Source: Tolypothrix sp. PCC 7712
GTDB taxonomy: Bacteria > Cyanobacteriota > Cyanobacteriia > Cyanobacteriales > Nostocaceae
Length of the DNA: 64,000 nt
Assembly (NCBI RefSeq): GCF_025860405.1
Contig: NZ_CP063785.1
Location: 6,201,390 to 6,265,389, forward strand
Direction of reading: 5' to 3'
Shown here: in pieces, positions 9,098-19,600 of the stretch
How positions within the stretch are numbered: position 1 is the first letter of the stretch
How the letters are laid out: every line of letters starts with the position of its first letter
Position numbers and translations under genes: made by a program
Notes under the pieces: model-generated
Databases searched by the model: none
Told to the model about the DNA's origin: nothing
Seen by the model: only the letters and a program-made list of their open reading frames with translations

Positions 9098-10114
9098 CTA
9101 ATACAATAAATTTAAATATTTAATTAGATCGTACAGTGAATTATAAATATTTACGCTTTGGTTATTGGTAATTTTCCAGAAAAATTGTTGTGAATTTGAT
9201 ATTAATTCTATGGAAATTGGCAAGTTATCGTGACTTTGAACAATTTGAAATCCTGCACGTTTTAAAGCACGTATCGTCCATAGCGAGGCGATATCCTCAC
9301 CGATGAAATTAATATTTCCTTTGTTGTGTGTATGTAAATGAAACTCACCAGAAAAGATATCAAATTCCACACCTTCACTGCGGAAAGTATTAGCAAAAGC
9401 ACCATTTAACACCAAATCTTCTGGTGCGCCAACCTGTAAAATTCCCTCATATGTTAATAACCAAACTTGATCAGCCAGCCGCAAAGCTAAATCTAAATCA
9501 TGGGTAGAAAGTAAAATTGCTTGCTGAGTTTCTCGTGCTAACTGACGCAACAATTGCATAATTTCTACCCGTCGAGGTAAATCTAAAAAAGCCGTCGGTT
9601 CATCCAATAACATCACCATCGGCGACTGCGCCAAAGCACGCGCAATCATAATTTTTTGACGTTCACCGTCACTCAGTTCGCTAACTTGACGCGCCGCTAA
9701 ATGTAACGCACCTACAGATTTTATCGCCCAATGGATAATCGCCTCATCTTCAGGCGTTAACCTTCCCCACCAGTCTGTATAAGGATGTCGTCCCAAACTC
9801 ACCAGAGTATAAGCCGATAACATACCCACATCCACCCTTTCCGTCAGCACCAAACTCAACCGCTTGGCTAAATCCTGCGGTGCTAACTTATACATATCAT
9901 CACCCAAAAGCCGCACCTCCCCCGCTAGAGGTGGTTGCATTCCGGCGAGCGATCGCAGTAAGGTAGACTTACCCGCACCATTCGGCCCCAATAAACACAC
10001 CAATTCCCCAGCTTCCAGACACACAGAAATATCCCTCGCCACACACCGCACATTTTTGCGCGATATTTGATAACCGATATTCAGATTATGAGTAGTTAAA
10101 ATCGCATTATTCAT
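9098..10114 (-). CDS. ABC transporter ATPase, BtuD/FecE type
   Basis: ATP-binding subunit of a metal-complex or corrinoid importer. Walker A GPNGAGKST is at about residues 43-51, the signature is LSDGERQK (Asp in place of the usual second Gly) and Walker B is MLLDEPTAFLD, with the switch His in STHD. The ATPase core ends near residue 255; a further 80 residues form an extension that is unusual for this family and could be a regulatory tail. It overlaps the permease gene by four bases (ATGA), so the two are translationally coupled in the receptor-to-ATPase operon. Confidence 0.9.
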   Translation of the reverse strand: MNNAILTTHNLNIGYQISRKNVRCVARDISVCLEAGELVCLLGPNGAGKSTLLRSLAGMQPPLAGEVRLLGDDMYKLAPQDLAKRLSLVLTERVDVGMLSAYTLVSLGRHPYTDWWGRLTPEDEAIIHWAIKSVGALHLAARQVSELSDGERQKIMIARALAQSPMVMLLDEPTAFLDLPRRVEIMQLLRQLARETQQAILLSTHDLDLALRLADQVWLLTYEGILQVGAPEDLVLNGAFANTFRSEGVEFDIFSGEFHLHTHNKGNINFIGEDIASLWTIRALKRAGFQIVQSHDNLPISIELISNSQQFFWKITNNQSVNIYNSLYDLIKYLNLLY

Positions 10115-11196
10115 GATGGAAAGGATTTTTGGGAATTACGTCGCAGAATTACCCAAGTGACAACCGGAGTTCCAATCAAAGCCGTAATCGCATTTAAAGG
10201 TAAAACCATCTGACTTACCCAAAGTTGGGAAAATAAATCAGCCACCAAAGCCAAGATTCCCCCCATAATCATCACACCAGGGATTAAAATTCGATGGTCA
10301 GAACTCATAAACAGACTGCGACACAGATGAGGAATAGCCACACCCAAAAATGCGATCGGCCCGCAAAAAGCCGTAATTCCACCAGCTAAAATAGAAGCAC
10401 TACTAATAATAGAAAACCTAGCTTTCTCCACCGTTAAACCCACACTCCGCGCATAAGCTTCCCCCAACAACAGCGCATTCAAAGATTTCGATTGCAATAC
10501 CGCTACCAATAAACTACAAACTATCACTGGAATTAACACAATTAACTGTTTCCAAGTCACTCCAGCGAAGCTACCAAAAGTCCACATAATATAACTTTGA
10601 ATCCGTTCTTTAGAGCTAAATTGCAATAAAATACTTACAATTGCACTCGTAGCATAACCAAACAATAAACCCAAAATTAGCAGCGTCATCGTCTCTTGTA
10701 CTCGACGCGCCACCACTAACATTAAACCCAAAACCGCAGCCGCACCCAGACTAGCAGCTATCACCAACCCAAAATCAGTAATGATTCCCAAATCATTTAA
10801 TAAAGTTGGTGTAGTTAAACTCGCAGTTAACACCACCAAAGCTACACCCAAACTTGCACCAGAACTAATTCCTAACACAAAAGGCCCCGCCAAGGGATTT
10901 TTAAACAAAGTTTGCATTTGCAAACCACTCACACCCAAAGCCGCACCAGCTAAAGTTGCAGTCAACGCTTTCGGAAGTCTAAATTTCAGAATAATATTTG
11001 CCCAAGTCGCTTTTTCAGGTTCTTGTCCCAGTAAAATATTGATAACTTCTTGAATCGGAATCGAGACAGAACCTAAAGCCAAATCTAGTAAAAATACCAA
11101 AATCAACCCGATAATTAACAGCGAAAATACTAAAGTTCTGATAGAAGTAGATTTAAAAATTATTAATAAATTAGACGGCAAATATTTAAGTAACAT
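10111..11196 (-). CDS. ABC transporter permease, BtuC/FecD type
   Basis: A 361-residue inner-membrane permease with about ten helices. Family stretches LRLPKALTATLAGAALGVSG-type (here RLPKALTATLAG), NPLAGPFVLGISSGASLG and FCGPIAFLGVAIPHLCR are clear; the last includes the GPI(A/S)FxGL-type coupling region. It pairs with the adjacent ATPase, and its start codon overlaps the end of the binding-protein gene. Works as a homodimer importing a metal chelate or cobalamin. The substrate cannot be read from the permease alone. Confidence 0.92.
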   Translation of the reverse strand: MLLKYLPSNLLIIFKSTSIRTLVFSLLIIGLILVFLLDLALGSVSIPIQEVINILLGQEPEKATWANIILKFRLPKALTATLAGAALGVSGLQMQTLFKNPLAGPFVLGISSGASLGVALVVLTASLTTPTLLNDLGIITDFGLVIAASLGAAAVLGLMLVVARRVQETMTLLILGLLFGYATSAIVSILLQFSSKERIQSYIMWTFGSFAGVTWKQLIVLIPVIVCSLLVAVLQSKSLNALLLGEAYARSVGLTVEKARFSIISSASILAGGITAFCGPIAFLGVAIPHLCRSLFMSSDHRILIPGVMIMGGILALVADLFSQLWVSQMVLPLNAITALIGTPVVTWVILRRNSQKSFPS

Positions 11197-12398
11197 TATT
11201 TGCTAAATTTCCGATAATAAAACAATTGATGATTCGGTAATATTTCTGGATGCAGGATTTTAATTAAATCTGCCAGCACAATATCAGGGTTACTAATTCC
11301 CCCTTCCCAGTAATCATTACCACCATTCGCATTCACACGCCCATTGTTATTATAAAGATTGCCTGTTTTCACCGCTTGAAAATCAGCATAGCGGTTATCA
11401 TCTGCGATTAAATCCTTGGCACTTTGCCAAGCTTGGCTAAAATTCAACCAATAATCAGCATTAGCTGCGCGTTCTAAAACCACTTCAAAAGAAAGCGGTA
11501 AACTACCATTAGATTTATCATCACTCCACAGATAATTTCCTCCAGCATCGGCCAGATATTTCGCTACATAACTATTACCAGCCGGCATAAACCAAGTACC
11601 TTTAAAGTTAAAGCCAACAAAGACACTCGGACGGTTTTTCACAGATTGAGCTTTTGCAGCTATTTGTGTATATCTACTCGCAATTTCATTAAATATCTTT
11701 TCTGCTTTGGCTTCTTGATTAAAAAACAAAGCGGTAAATTTTAACCATTCACTTCTCCCTAAAGGTGTATCTTCCATATACTCAGCATTTATTCCCACCT
11801 TTAACCCCGCTTCTGTGAGTTTGCCATAACTATCAGTTTGGGAATTTCCTGTACCGAAGGTTGTTACTAAGTCGGGATTTAAGGCTAATAATTTTTCGAT
11901 ATCTACATTGGAATTATTGCCGACTTGGGTAATATTTCCCGCTTTAATTCTCTCAACAACCTCAGGCGTATTGACTTGTTTAATATTACTCACTCCAATT
12001 AATTTATCAACTACATCTAATTTAGCTAAGTGGGGTAAATGTGTAGTTGATAAAGAAACTATAGAGTTAATGGGAACTGTAATTACTTGCGCTTGCTTAA
12101 ATCCTTGGGGTGTGGGAGTTCCGCATTGGACTAAAACATATTGAAATTGAGTTTTAGCATTTTGCCAAGGGTTTTTAATGGTGACCACTTTGTAATTATT
12201 ATGATATTCTACCGCCAAACCTCTGGCGTGGGTGATTTTGATTTTATTGGGAAAGTAATCTTGGTTAGGGTTATAGTTGGGGGTGCAGGTGTTAGTTGAT
12301 GTGTGAATTGTGGTGTGATGACAGGCGATGATGAGGGTGGCTATGAGGCATAGTTGACAGAGGAAAATGATTGATTTTTGGTGAGGGAGTTTTATCAT
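11196..12398 (-). CDS. Substrate-binding lipoprotein, BtuF/FecB type
   Basis: A periplasmic helical-backbone binding protein of about 400 residues. The N-terminus has a lipoprotein signal with lipobox LIIAC near residues 22-26. The central part has the family pattern: STTHLPHLAKLDVVDKLIGVS, NVDIEKLLALNPDLV and AGGNYLWSDD, and a C-terminal NPDIVLADLIKILHP. It captures ligand released by the outer-membrane receptor. Family members bind ferric siderophores, haem, zinc complexes or cobalamin. It sits third in an operon behind the TonB-dependent receptor and the ferredoxin-like gene. Confidence 0.9.
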   Translation of the reverse strand: MIKLPHQKSIIFLCQLCLIATLIIACHHTTIHTSTNTCTPNYNPNQDYFPNKIKITHARGLAVEYHNNYKVVTIKNPWQNAKTQFQYVLVQCGTPTPQGFKQAQVITVPINSIVSLSTTHLPHLAKLDVVDKLIGVSNIKQVNTPEVVERIKAGNITQVGNNSNVDIEKLLALNPDLVTTFGTGNSQTDSYGKLTEAGLKVGINAEYMEDTPLGRSEWLKFTALFFNQEAKAEKIFNEIASRYTQIAAKAQSVKNRPSVFVGFNFKGTWFMPAGNSYVAKYLADAGGNYLWSDDKSNGSLPLSFEVVLERAANADYWLNFSQAWQSAKDLIADDNRYADFQAVKTGNLYNNNGRVNANGGNDYWEGGISNPDIVLADLIKILHPEILPNHQLFYYRKFSK

Positions 12399-12433
12399 TT
12401 TTATCTCACGCAGAGGCGCAGAGAGAGAGAGAG

Positions 12434-13306
12434 TTAGGGAGTTTGGGGTGGGTAGAGGTTTTCGGTGATTTTGTTACCTTTAATGAGGTGTTCGTTGACG
12501 ATATTTTCGGCAACATTGGGGTTAACGCGAGTGTACCAAGTTCTATCATTGGAATAAAAAACAACTGGGCCGAGTTGACAGACTTCTAAACAGCCAGAGG
12601 TTCTAACTTCGATGTCTAAACCTGCATTTTCTACTGCTGATTTTAAAGCATCAAATGTAGGTTGCCATTTGCGAGAAGGTAGACAGCGTGTAGAGGTACA
12701 AACTGAGATATAAGAATGTTTGAGAGGATTTTTGGTAAATGGTATTGGTTTTTTACCTAATACATAAATATCACGCAAATCTTGATAAAGAGCTAACTTA
12801 TCTAGATTTGGTTTCCCCTCCGGTAATAAATTTTCTCCATCTACCAAAGGATTAGGTAACAAAATCGTCATCAATTGTTCATTCGCACCATTCCAAAACT
12901 GAATACCCCAACTTCTAGGATTTCCTTCTGGGTTAAACCGCCGATAAAAAGCAGCACGAGAAACTAAACGTTGCTTCCTCACTTCCACAGGAGTTTTACA
13001 CAAAGGGCCGCCAAAATTAGTATCAATACATAAATGTAAATGCCATCCCTCAGTAGCCACCGTCAAATAGCCATCATAGAGAATACAAAGCTTTGGTGGT
13101 GCATTAAATTCCAATTCTAAAACACTACCTTGAACAATATGAGCAATCCCAACCTGCTGCCAATTCTGTTCAAACAAAGTATAAACTAACGATGCTAAAA
13201 CATCACTCCCACAATCAAAATATTCATACTCAATAAACCCCCCCGTAGCTAAATCTTCCTTAACTACCTCATTAACTGGTGTCACCCAACAATTAAACTC
13301 ACTCAT
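12434..13306 (-). CDS. Protein with C-terminal thioredoxin-like [2Fe-2S] ferredoxin domain
   Basis: A 290-residue cytoplasmic protein. The first 190 residues contain no motif I recognise. The last 90 carry CTSTRC (C-x4-C) and SGCLEVCQLGP (C-x3-C), the arrangement of thioredoxin-like [2Fe-2S] ferredoxins. It sits between the receptor and binding-protein genes (gaps of 30 and 35 bases), so it is part of the uptake operon. It could reduce or release the imported metal complex once inside, by analogy with ferric-siderophore reductases; that role is inferred from context, not shown by the sequence. Confidence 0.8.
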   Translation of the reverse strand: MSEFNCWVTPVNEVVKEDLATGGFIEYEYFDCGSDVLASLVYTLFEQNWQQVGIAHIVQGSVLELEFNAPPKLCILYDGYLTVATEGWHLHLCIDTNFGGPLCKTPVEVRKQRLVSRAAFYRRFNPEGNPRSWGIQFWNGANEQLMTILLPNPLVDGENLLPEGKPNLDKLALYQDLRDIYVLGKKPIPFTKNPLKHSYISVCTSTRCLPSRKWQPTFDALKSAVENAGLDIEVRTSGCLEVCQLGPVVFYSNDRTWYTRVNPNVAENIVNEHLIKGNKITENLYPPQTP

Positions 13307-13336
13307 TTATAACTCTCCTTTGCGTGAAAAAACTCT

Positions 13337-15394
13337 TTAAAACCGAGAACTCAACCCAACCTGAAAAACCCTCCCCCCATCAGGATAACCAGGAAACAAC
13401 TGATAACGCTGATCAAACAGATTATCCAAACTCCCAGTTAAAATTAAACTATCACTAATAGGTACACGCATCTTTAAATCAAAAGTAGTATACCCCGAAA
13501 GAAACTCCGTATTAATATTATTAGTAGGATACCCATTTAAAGAATTCATCAACACACCAAAATACCAACCTTTAGCATTTTCATAAGACACACCCAAATT
13601 TAATTTATCTGCACCTGCAAACCGCAACTCCTTATCAATTTCCGCCGGATTAGCACTTGCTAAAATACGCGGATCGTTCGCCGTATAATTAACAAAAGTA
13701 TAAACATTCCTCGCTATTTGTAAATTTAACGAAGCCTCAATTCCCGTAGTTTCTACTAACCCGATATTTTCCCAAGTTCCTGTATTACCATTTACAGGTG
13801 GGATTAAACTTTTGAAGGCAATTGTATCAGAAACAAGGTTTCTAAAAAATGTCAGCCTCAACAAACCAATATTCCCTAACTTTTGGTCAATCCCCACATC
13901 AAAACTATCTCCTTGTTCTGGCTTGAGGTCAGGATTACCAATGTTAGTAGGATTAGTATTAAATAAATTAGCTATGGTTGGAGCGCGGAAGTTTCTGATA
14001 TAGTTAGCTCGGAGTGTAGTTGAATCTGATACCGCTAACTTTGCCCCTACAGATGGCGAAGTAAACGAACCATTGACCAAACTACTAAAATCTTGCCGCA
14101 CTCCCAAATTCATACTAAAACTAGGAGAAAAGTTAATTTCATATCTCCCAAAAATTGCCCCTTGACCTATAGCATCATCATAATTTTCTCTGGTAATATT
14201 TGTTCCATAATTAAATGTGGTGTTGCGTACATTGGTATTCCGATAATCAAAGCCATAAACTAAGGTCTGATTCTTCGCAATGTTCCAGTTATGGGTAACT
14301 TGAAGACCATAGGAATCTTGTTTGGTATCAAAGCGGTTTTGGGATGTAATTGCGCCACTGCGATTATCAAAACGAGTGTTGAGAAAATCAGCGTAAACTC
14401 TCGCTGTTAAAAGTGAATCATCGCCGCTACCTAATTTGGAGTTCCAGGTTAAATCAGTGAGAACTTGGTCTGTGTATTTACGATTATTATCGGTGAGAGT
14501 GTTAAAAAATCCCTGTCCAAATTGAGGTACAGGAATGGGTACGCCTCCTGGTACTCCCTGTTCTTTACCTAAATATAAGGTGGAGAGAGTTAAGGTGTTA
14601 CGTTTTCCTAAATTTGCTTCTAATTTGACATTAAAGTTATTAAAGAGTGCGTCATTATTCGTTCTTGTCCCCTCAAAGTTAGCTTCAGGAATACGAAAGC
14701 GATAATTATTTTGTGCTTGAGTCCGGCTATATCCAACTAACCAAGATATATCACCGGATTTTCCACTATTTTGAATACTTTGTTGGTTCAATCCATAGGA
14801 ACCAAAATTAACTTTGGTGTCTGTGGTAATTTGCTCTGTAGGACGACGGGTAACAATATTAATTACCCCACCTATTGCATCTGAACCATAAAGAGTTGAA
14901 CCACCTCCGGGTAAGACTTCGACTCTTTCAATATTGTTCGTGGTAAATTCTGATAAATCGAAACCACCACCACCTAAATTATTAATTGGTCTACCATCCA
15001 ATAAGATTAAGACTTGTCCGGTATTAGAACCGCGAATAAATTGGCCACTTAAAGCGTTTACTTCTGTCCCAACTGTACCGTCACCTAAAATACCAGGAAG
15101 AAATCGCAGTGCTTCTCTGACAGTTCTTGCACCTTGCGCTTCCATTTCTTCGCCGGTAATGACATACACCGGACGGGTGGAATCTTTGACTGTTCCCTCG
15201 CGGCGAAAAGGGGAAAATACAGGTTCATTGAGGAGTTTGTCAATAACTGTCAGTTCAATATCTGGTTCTTTCTCTTCTGCTTGTGCAATTTCTGTGGCGA
15301 TGATGCTGGAATTTTCCCACAGCATCCCTGTGGTGATAGTCACGCTAGAGATGATAAGTTGAGTTCCCCATCTGGCGATAAGTTGATTACGCAT
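13337..15394 (-). CDS. TonB-dependent outer-membrane receptor
   Basis: A 685-residue outer-membrane gated channel. It has an N-terminal signal-like hydrophobic stretch, a possible TonB box (ELTVI, about residue 47), and a plug domain with RPVYVITGEEMEAQG, LRFLPGI, LILLDGRPIN and IERVEVLPGGGSTLYGSDAIGGVINIVTR. A beta-barrel follows and ends in Phe, as required for insertion. The size and plug match BtuB/siderophore receptors. It is first in a five-gene unit with a Fur/Zur-like box about 90 bases upstream. The ligand may be cobalamin, another metal chelate or a siderophore; the nearby cobalamin riboswitch favours corrinoid or cobalt, the metal box favours iron or zinc. Confidence 0.92.
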   Translation of the reverse strand: MRNQLIARWGTQLIISSVTITTGMLWENSSIIATEIAQAEEKEPDIELTVIDKLLNEPVFSPFRREGTVKDSTRPVYVITGEEMEAQGARTVREALRFLPGILGDGTVGTEVNALSGQFIRGSNTGQVLILLDGRPINNLGGGGFDLSEFTTNNIERVEVLPGGGSTLYGSDAIGGVINIVTRRPTEQITTDTKVNFGSYGLNQQSIQNSGKSGDISWLVGYSRTQAQNNYRFRIPEANFEGTRTNNDALFNNFNVKLEANLGKRNTLTLSTLYLGKEQGVPGGVPIPVPQFGQGFFNTLTDNNRKYTDQVLTDLTWNSKLGSGDDSLLTARVYADFLNTRFDNRSGAITSQNRFDTKQDSYGLQVTHNWNIAKNQTLVYGFDYRNTNVRNTTFNYGTNITRENYDDAIGQGAIFGRYEINFSPSFSMNLGVRQDFSSLVNGSFTSPSVGAKLAVSDSTTLRANYIRNFRAPTIANLFNTNPTNIGNPDLKPEQGDSFDVGIDQKLGNIGLLRLTFFRNLVSDTIAFKSLIPPVNGNTGTWENIGLVETTGIEASLNLQIARNVYTFVNYTANDPRILASANPAEIDKELRFAGADKLNLGVSYENAKGWYFGVLMNSLNGYPTNNINTEFLSGYTTFDLKMRVPISDSLILTGSLDNLFDQRYQLFPGYPDGGRVFQVGLSSRF

Positions 15395-15484
15395 TGGTAA
15401 TTTCAGCCACCTGTATAACTAAAAAAATTGGTCGTGAGTGAAGATGAGAGGTTTTTTGCAAAAACTCTCAGCCAGGAGGAAAAT

Positions 15485-15507
15485 ATGATAATGATTATTA
15501 TTATCAT
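15485..15507 (-). promoter_or_regulatory. Fur/Zur-type operator before the TonB receptor
   Basis: The stretch from 15485 to 15507 is nearly a perfect inverted repeat: arms ATGATAAT and ATTATCAT around an AT-rich centre. It can be read as two overlapping 7-1-7 sites, each close to TGATAAT-N-ATTATCA. It stands about 90 bases before the receptor start codon. Iron (Fur) or zinc (Zur) control of the uptake operon is expected. Confidence 0.7.
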
Positions 15508-15607
15508 TTTGGACAGCAATTTACAAGAGATTAGGGGCGGGTTTACAGATATGTATCGATGATGAACAGGGATATTGCTTCACCTGCCCCTACTACTGGT
15601 GTTGGAT

Positions 15608-15715
15608 TAAGGGACTTCCAATTAAAAAAATATCCCATTGCTATTGTTGACTGTTGACGGTTCACGGTTAACAGTCAACAGTGAACGGAATAATTTATTT
15701 TTTGGAGTTTCCTAA
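15608..15715. repeat. Inverted-repeat element, family D
   Basis: Left end TAAGGGACTTCCAATTAAAA and right end AATTTATTTTTTGGAGTTTCC are imperfect inverted copies. Related ends occur at 43079-43192, near 27705-27737 and near 54470-54575. The middle holds GTTGACTGTTGACGG-type heptamer repeats. The right end reaches the stop codon of the DUF1636 gene. Confidence 0.5.
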
Positions 15716-16122
15716 CAGCAATTACGGTGGAATTTTGCCCATTTACTGAGGGGTGGTATTTTAGCTAAGATGCCTGTTTTTAAAGCTTCTGGACGTTCTG
15801 ACCAAGGTAGTAAACCATTGGGGTTTGTGTAGTATTGAATAGCACATTGCAGAATAGCAGATGCATTATCATCGACTGCTAAATTGCCAAAAAGATAGGT
15901 GAGTTTCTCTTGTGCTTGGAAGGCGATAACGCAAGCATGACTGCAAGCACTCATACATTCAACACCTTGAATGGAGAATTGATTTTGCAATTCCCAATCT
16001 TGTGCAAGTTGTTGCAGTTGCTGTAATAGCAGATGTCCGCCACTTTCACCAACCCGCTTGCCATCTTGCCACACACTAGCGCAGGTTGTGCAGACGAATA
16101 AAGTATGTTGTTTGTTGTTCAT
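15712..16122 (-). CDS. DUF1636 metal-binding-type protein under riboswitch control
   Basis: A 136-residue protein of the DUF1636 type. Cysteine motifs are FVCTTC near residue 9 and ECMSACSHAC in the middle; they resemble thioredoxin-like ferredoxin ligands and suggest an Fe-S cluster or bound metal. The C-terminus ends CC. Relatives are commonly found with cobalamin or cobalt genes, as here: a cobalamin riboswitch is in its long leader and a corrinoid/metal uptake operon follows 318 bases downstream. Its biochemical role is not established. It may be a cobalt/corrinoid-handling or redox protein. Confidence 0.8.
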   Translation of the reverse strand: MNNKQHTLFVCTTCASVWQDGKRVGESGGHLLLQQLQQLAQDWELQNQFSIQGVECMSACSHACVIAFQAQEKLTYLFGNLAVDDNASAILQCAIQYYTNPNGLLPWSERPEALKTGILAKIPPLSKWAKFHRNCC

Positions 16123-16419
16123 TAATTTTGAAATATTGCTGATGAAGACAAGAAATGCACACTAGAGTTGTCAGGTTGGCGTGTAGTATGGGTGCAAACC
16201 TGCCTAGATATCATGTAAATATGCGAAGGCCAAGGTTAGGATACAAATGGGTTTTCAGGCTTGTATCTATAACCTTGTGTCAGTATGAATATTTGTAGGT
16301 AAAAGTCTACAATCTCATAGCAATTGCGATCGCGTGGCTTGGATCTGCAACTATGAGAAAGTGACACTTCTTAATGAAAAGAGTATTAGCAAAGTTCATC
16401 TGTACCTCGCAGATGGGAG

Positions 16420-16545
16420 TTGGTGGTAATTTCGGCGGGCATTCTGACTTTGAAGCAAGAACTTCATTACAGCTGCGGGACAGTGCTGGATTTACACCAG
16501 TCTTTCCCCGTTACCTCTGATGGCTGCTCCCCATTAGAACCGAAT
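16420..16545 (-). promoter_or_regulatory. Cobalamin riboswitch
   Basis: Read on the minus strand, the segment contains the diagnostic core in order: CGGTTCTAATGGGGAGCAG, ACGGGGAAAGACTGGTG, TAAATCCAGCACTGTCCCG, CAGCTGTAATG, and the B12-box-like AAGTCAGAATGCCCGCC. That is the conserved architecture of the adenosylcobalamin-type aptamer. It begins about 420 bases before the DUF1636 gene and leaves about 300 bases of leader after the aptamer for an expression platform, which I could not define. Cobalamin should repress the downstream gene or genes. Confidence 0.9.
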
Positions 16546-16688
16546 TGATACTGGAGGAATAATACCACAGCAATGAGCTAAATTGCGCCAGCTACTTAAA
16601 AGTAATCCACAATTTACCAAAATTAGTAAAATCGTAGACTGAGAAAGGTCAATTATATACCTTGTTTATCAATCCATTAATCCTGATG

Positions 16689-19600
16689 TTAATGTTTAAT
16701 CGGAATTTCAATCACAAATTCTGTACCTTGTCCGGGTTGGGAAGAACATCTAAGCTGACCATGATGTTTTTCAACTACTATTTGATAGCTGATAGATAAC
16801 CCCAAGCCTGTACCTTTCCCTACTTCTTTTGTAGTAAAAAATGGTTCAAAAATACGAGTTCTGATTTCTTCGGGAATGCCTAAGCCATTATCAGCTATTT
16901 TAATGACAATGTGGCTATTTAAGGTTTGCGTACTAATCCAAATATTTAAAGGAGTATTTGGAGGCTCTATTGATGAATGTAAATATCTCTTATTTATGTT
17001 TTTAAATTTTTCTTCTAAAGCATCAACGCTATTACTCAAGAGATTCATTATCACTTGATTGATTTGCGCGGGATAGCATTCAACTAAAGGTAAAATGCCA
17101 TATTCTTTCACAATAGAAATTGGTGGGCGCTCTTTATGATTTTTGAAGCGATGTCCTAAGATGAGCAAAGTACTATCTAAGCCTTCATGAATATCGACTA
17201 ACTTCAATTCACCTTCATCTGTACGCGAGAAGTTTCGCAATGATAGTACAATCTGGTCGATTCTGTCGGTGCCTATCTTCATTGAATCGATAGTTTTGGG
17301 TAAATCTTTGATGATAAATTCCAATTCTTTACGATTAATTTGTTTCTGAATCTCTGGAAATAATGAATCATGTTGCCAATAAAGATTGACAACTTTCAAG
17401 AGTTCGTCAGTATACTCATTTAAATGTACAAGATTACCAGAAATAAAAGTTACAGGATTGTTTATTTCATGAGCAACTCCAGCAATTAATTGCCCTAAAC
17501 CAGCCATTTTTTCGCCTTGAATTAAACGCGATTGAGTTTGTTTTAATTCCTGTAGAGCTTGAGTTAATTCTAAAGTTTGACGTTTGGTTTGCTCAAGTAA
17601 TTCTCCTTGTTGAAGTGCAATCCCTAATTGCACGCCTACTTGCGCCAGTAAATTAATTTCTTCATCTTTCCAATAACGGGGTTGGGAATTTTGATAAGCA
17701 ACTAATAATCCCCATAATTTTTCTCCTTGACGAATCGGCACAAAAGTTTCGTTACGAGGAAGTTCATTATCGTCATCAGTACTAGCAAAGTCTTCGATGA
17801 TCATTGGTTGGGCTTGTGTCATCGGTTTCCAACCATCCTTGAAAGAATCGGCTACAAATTTACCACTCCAATCTGAGTTAAAGCGGTAGATAGCAATCCG
17901 CTCAACTTCTAGTAACTCGAGAACTGCTTGAGTAGTAGTTTTAAAAATAGTTTGAATATCGAGAGATTGCCGAATTTTATCAATAGTTGCAGCTAGCAAT
18001 TTTTGCCTTTCCATAGCTTTTTCTCGTTCTTTAGCTTCTGCTAACTGAACTGCTTGCATTTGAAACTGCTTTAAATAAGAATCTTGTTTTAAGGCTACTC
18101 CTAATTGTTCGGCTATTTGACTGACAAATTCAATTTCTGAAGTTTGCCAATTGCGAGGTGCGTCACATTGATGAATGCAAAGTAATCCCCAGAGTTCACC
18201 TTGCTTTAACAGAGGTGCAACCATATTGGCACGCACTTGGAATCTGGCTAAGATTTTGATATAGCAGTCTTTAAATTTTTCTTGATAAATATCTGCAACT
18301 GTATTAACTCGACCTTGGGCGTAAAGGGAAGCAAATTGTTCGCTAAAACAATGATCATAAACTTTTTCTTTGATTGCAGAAATAAAATCGGGAGCTACAT
18401 CTTCGTAGATAAATTCTCCTGCCCAATCTGATAAAGGATCGAAGCGGAAAACACCAACTCGGCTAGCTTTTAGCAGTTGTCGCACTTCGCTAACAGAAGT
18501 TTGAAAGATTTTCTCTAAATCTAAAGATTCACGAATTCTGGCAATTACACCAGTTAATGTTTTTTGCTGTTCTGTTTGGTATCTTGCTTCTAATAAAAGT
18601 TCGTTATGTCGTAAAGCGACTCCTAAATTTTCCCCAATTTGGCTGACAAATTCAATTTCTGAAGCTTGCCAATTGCGCGGATTACGACATTGATGCACAC
18701 ACAGTAAGCCCCATAAAGTGCCTCGTTTGAGTAAAGGAACTACCAGTTGAGCGCGCACCTGAAATTTGCTGAGAATTGCTAGATGAGCTTCACTTAATCC
18801 CTCTGTGAAAATATCCGCGATCGCTTTGACTTTTCCTTGTTGATAATAAGTCGTAAATTGTTCTCCAAAGGAATTGTCGGAGGTTTTAGCAGCGATTATT
18901 GATTCCCAGTTCGCTGCAACATCCTCAGAAATAAATTCTCCTTGGGAATCTTTTTGCGAATCAAAACAAAAGACTGCTACTCTATCTGCTTGCAGCATTT
19001 GCCGCACTTGTGTAACTGTAGTCTGGAAGATGACATCTAAATCCAAAGATTCGCGAATGCGGGTAATAACGCTGGTTAATGTTTTTTGTTGCTCTGCTTG
19101 ATATTGAGCTTGGGCAAATAACTGATGATGTCGTAAGGCTAACCCAATTTGTGTACTGATTTTGGTTAGCGATTCCACTTCGTAAGATTGCCAGCGTCTG
19201 GGTGAGGAATTTTGATAAGCGCCAATGATTCCCCATAATTTATCTCCTTGGAGAATGGGAGCAGTAGCAAAAGCTTTTGCTTGAAATTGTTCTAACAGCG
19301 CAACGTGACAATCAGATAATCCTGCTTGATAAATATCATTAATGGTAAATGTTTCGTTGTTAATGTAGCGTCCGCCTTGATTTTGCTGTAAATAAGTATC
19401 CGCGATCGCAGTTTCTACACCCACTAAAGGTATCCAGCCTTCCGCAAATGATTCCGCCACAAATTTACCACTCCAATCGGCATTGAAGCGAAAGATTGCG
19501 ACTCTGTCAGCTTGCAGCAGCTGGCGGATTTCTAGTGTTGTCATTGCAAAGATGCTTTCGATATCCAAGGGGGAACGAATTTTATCGACAATCTGAGCAA

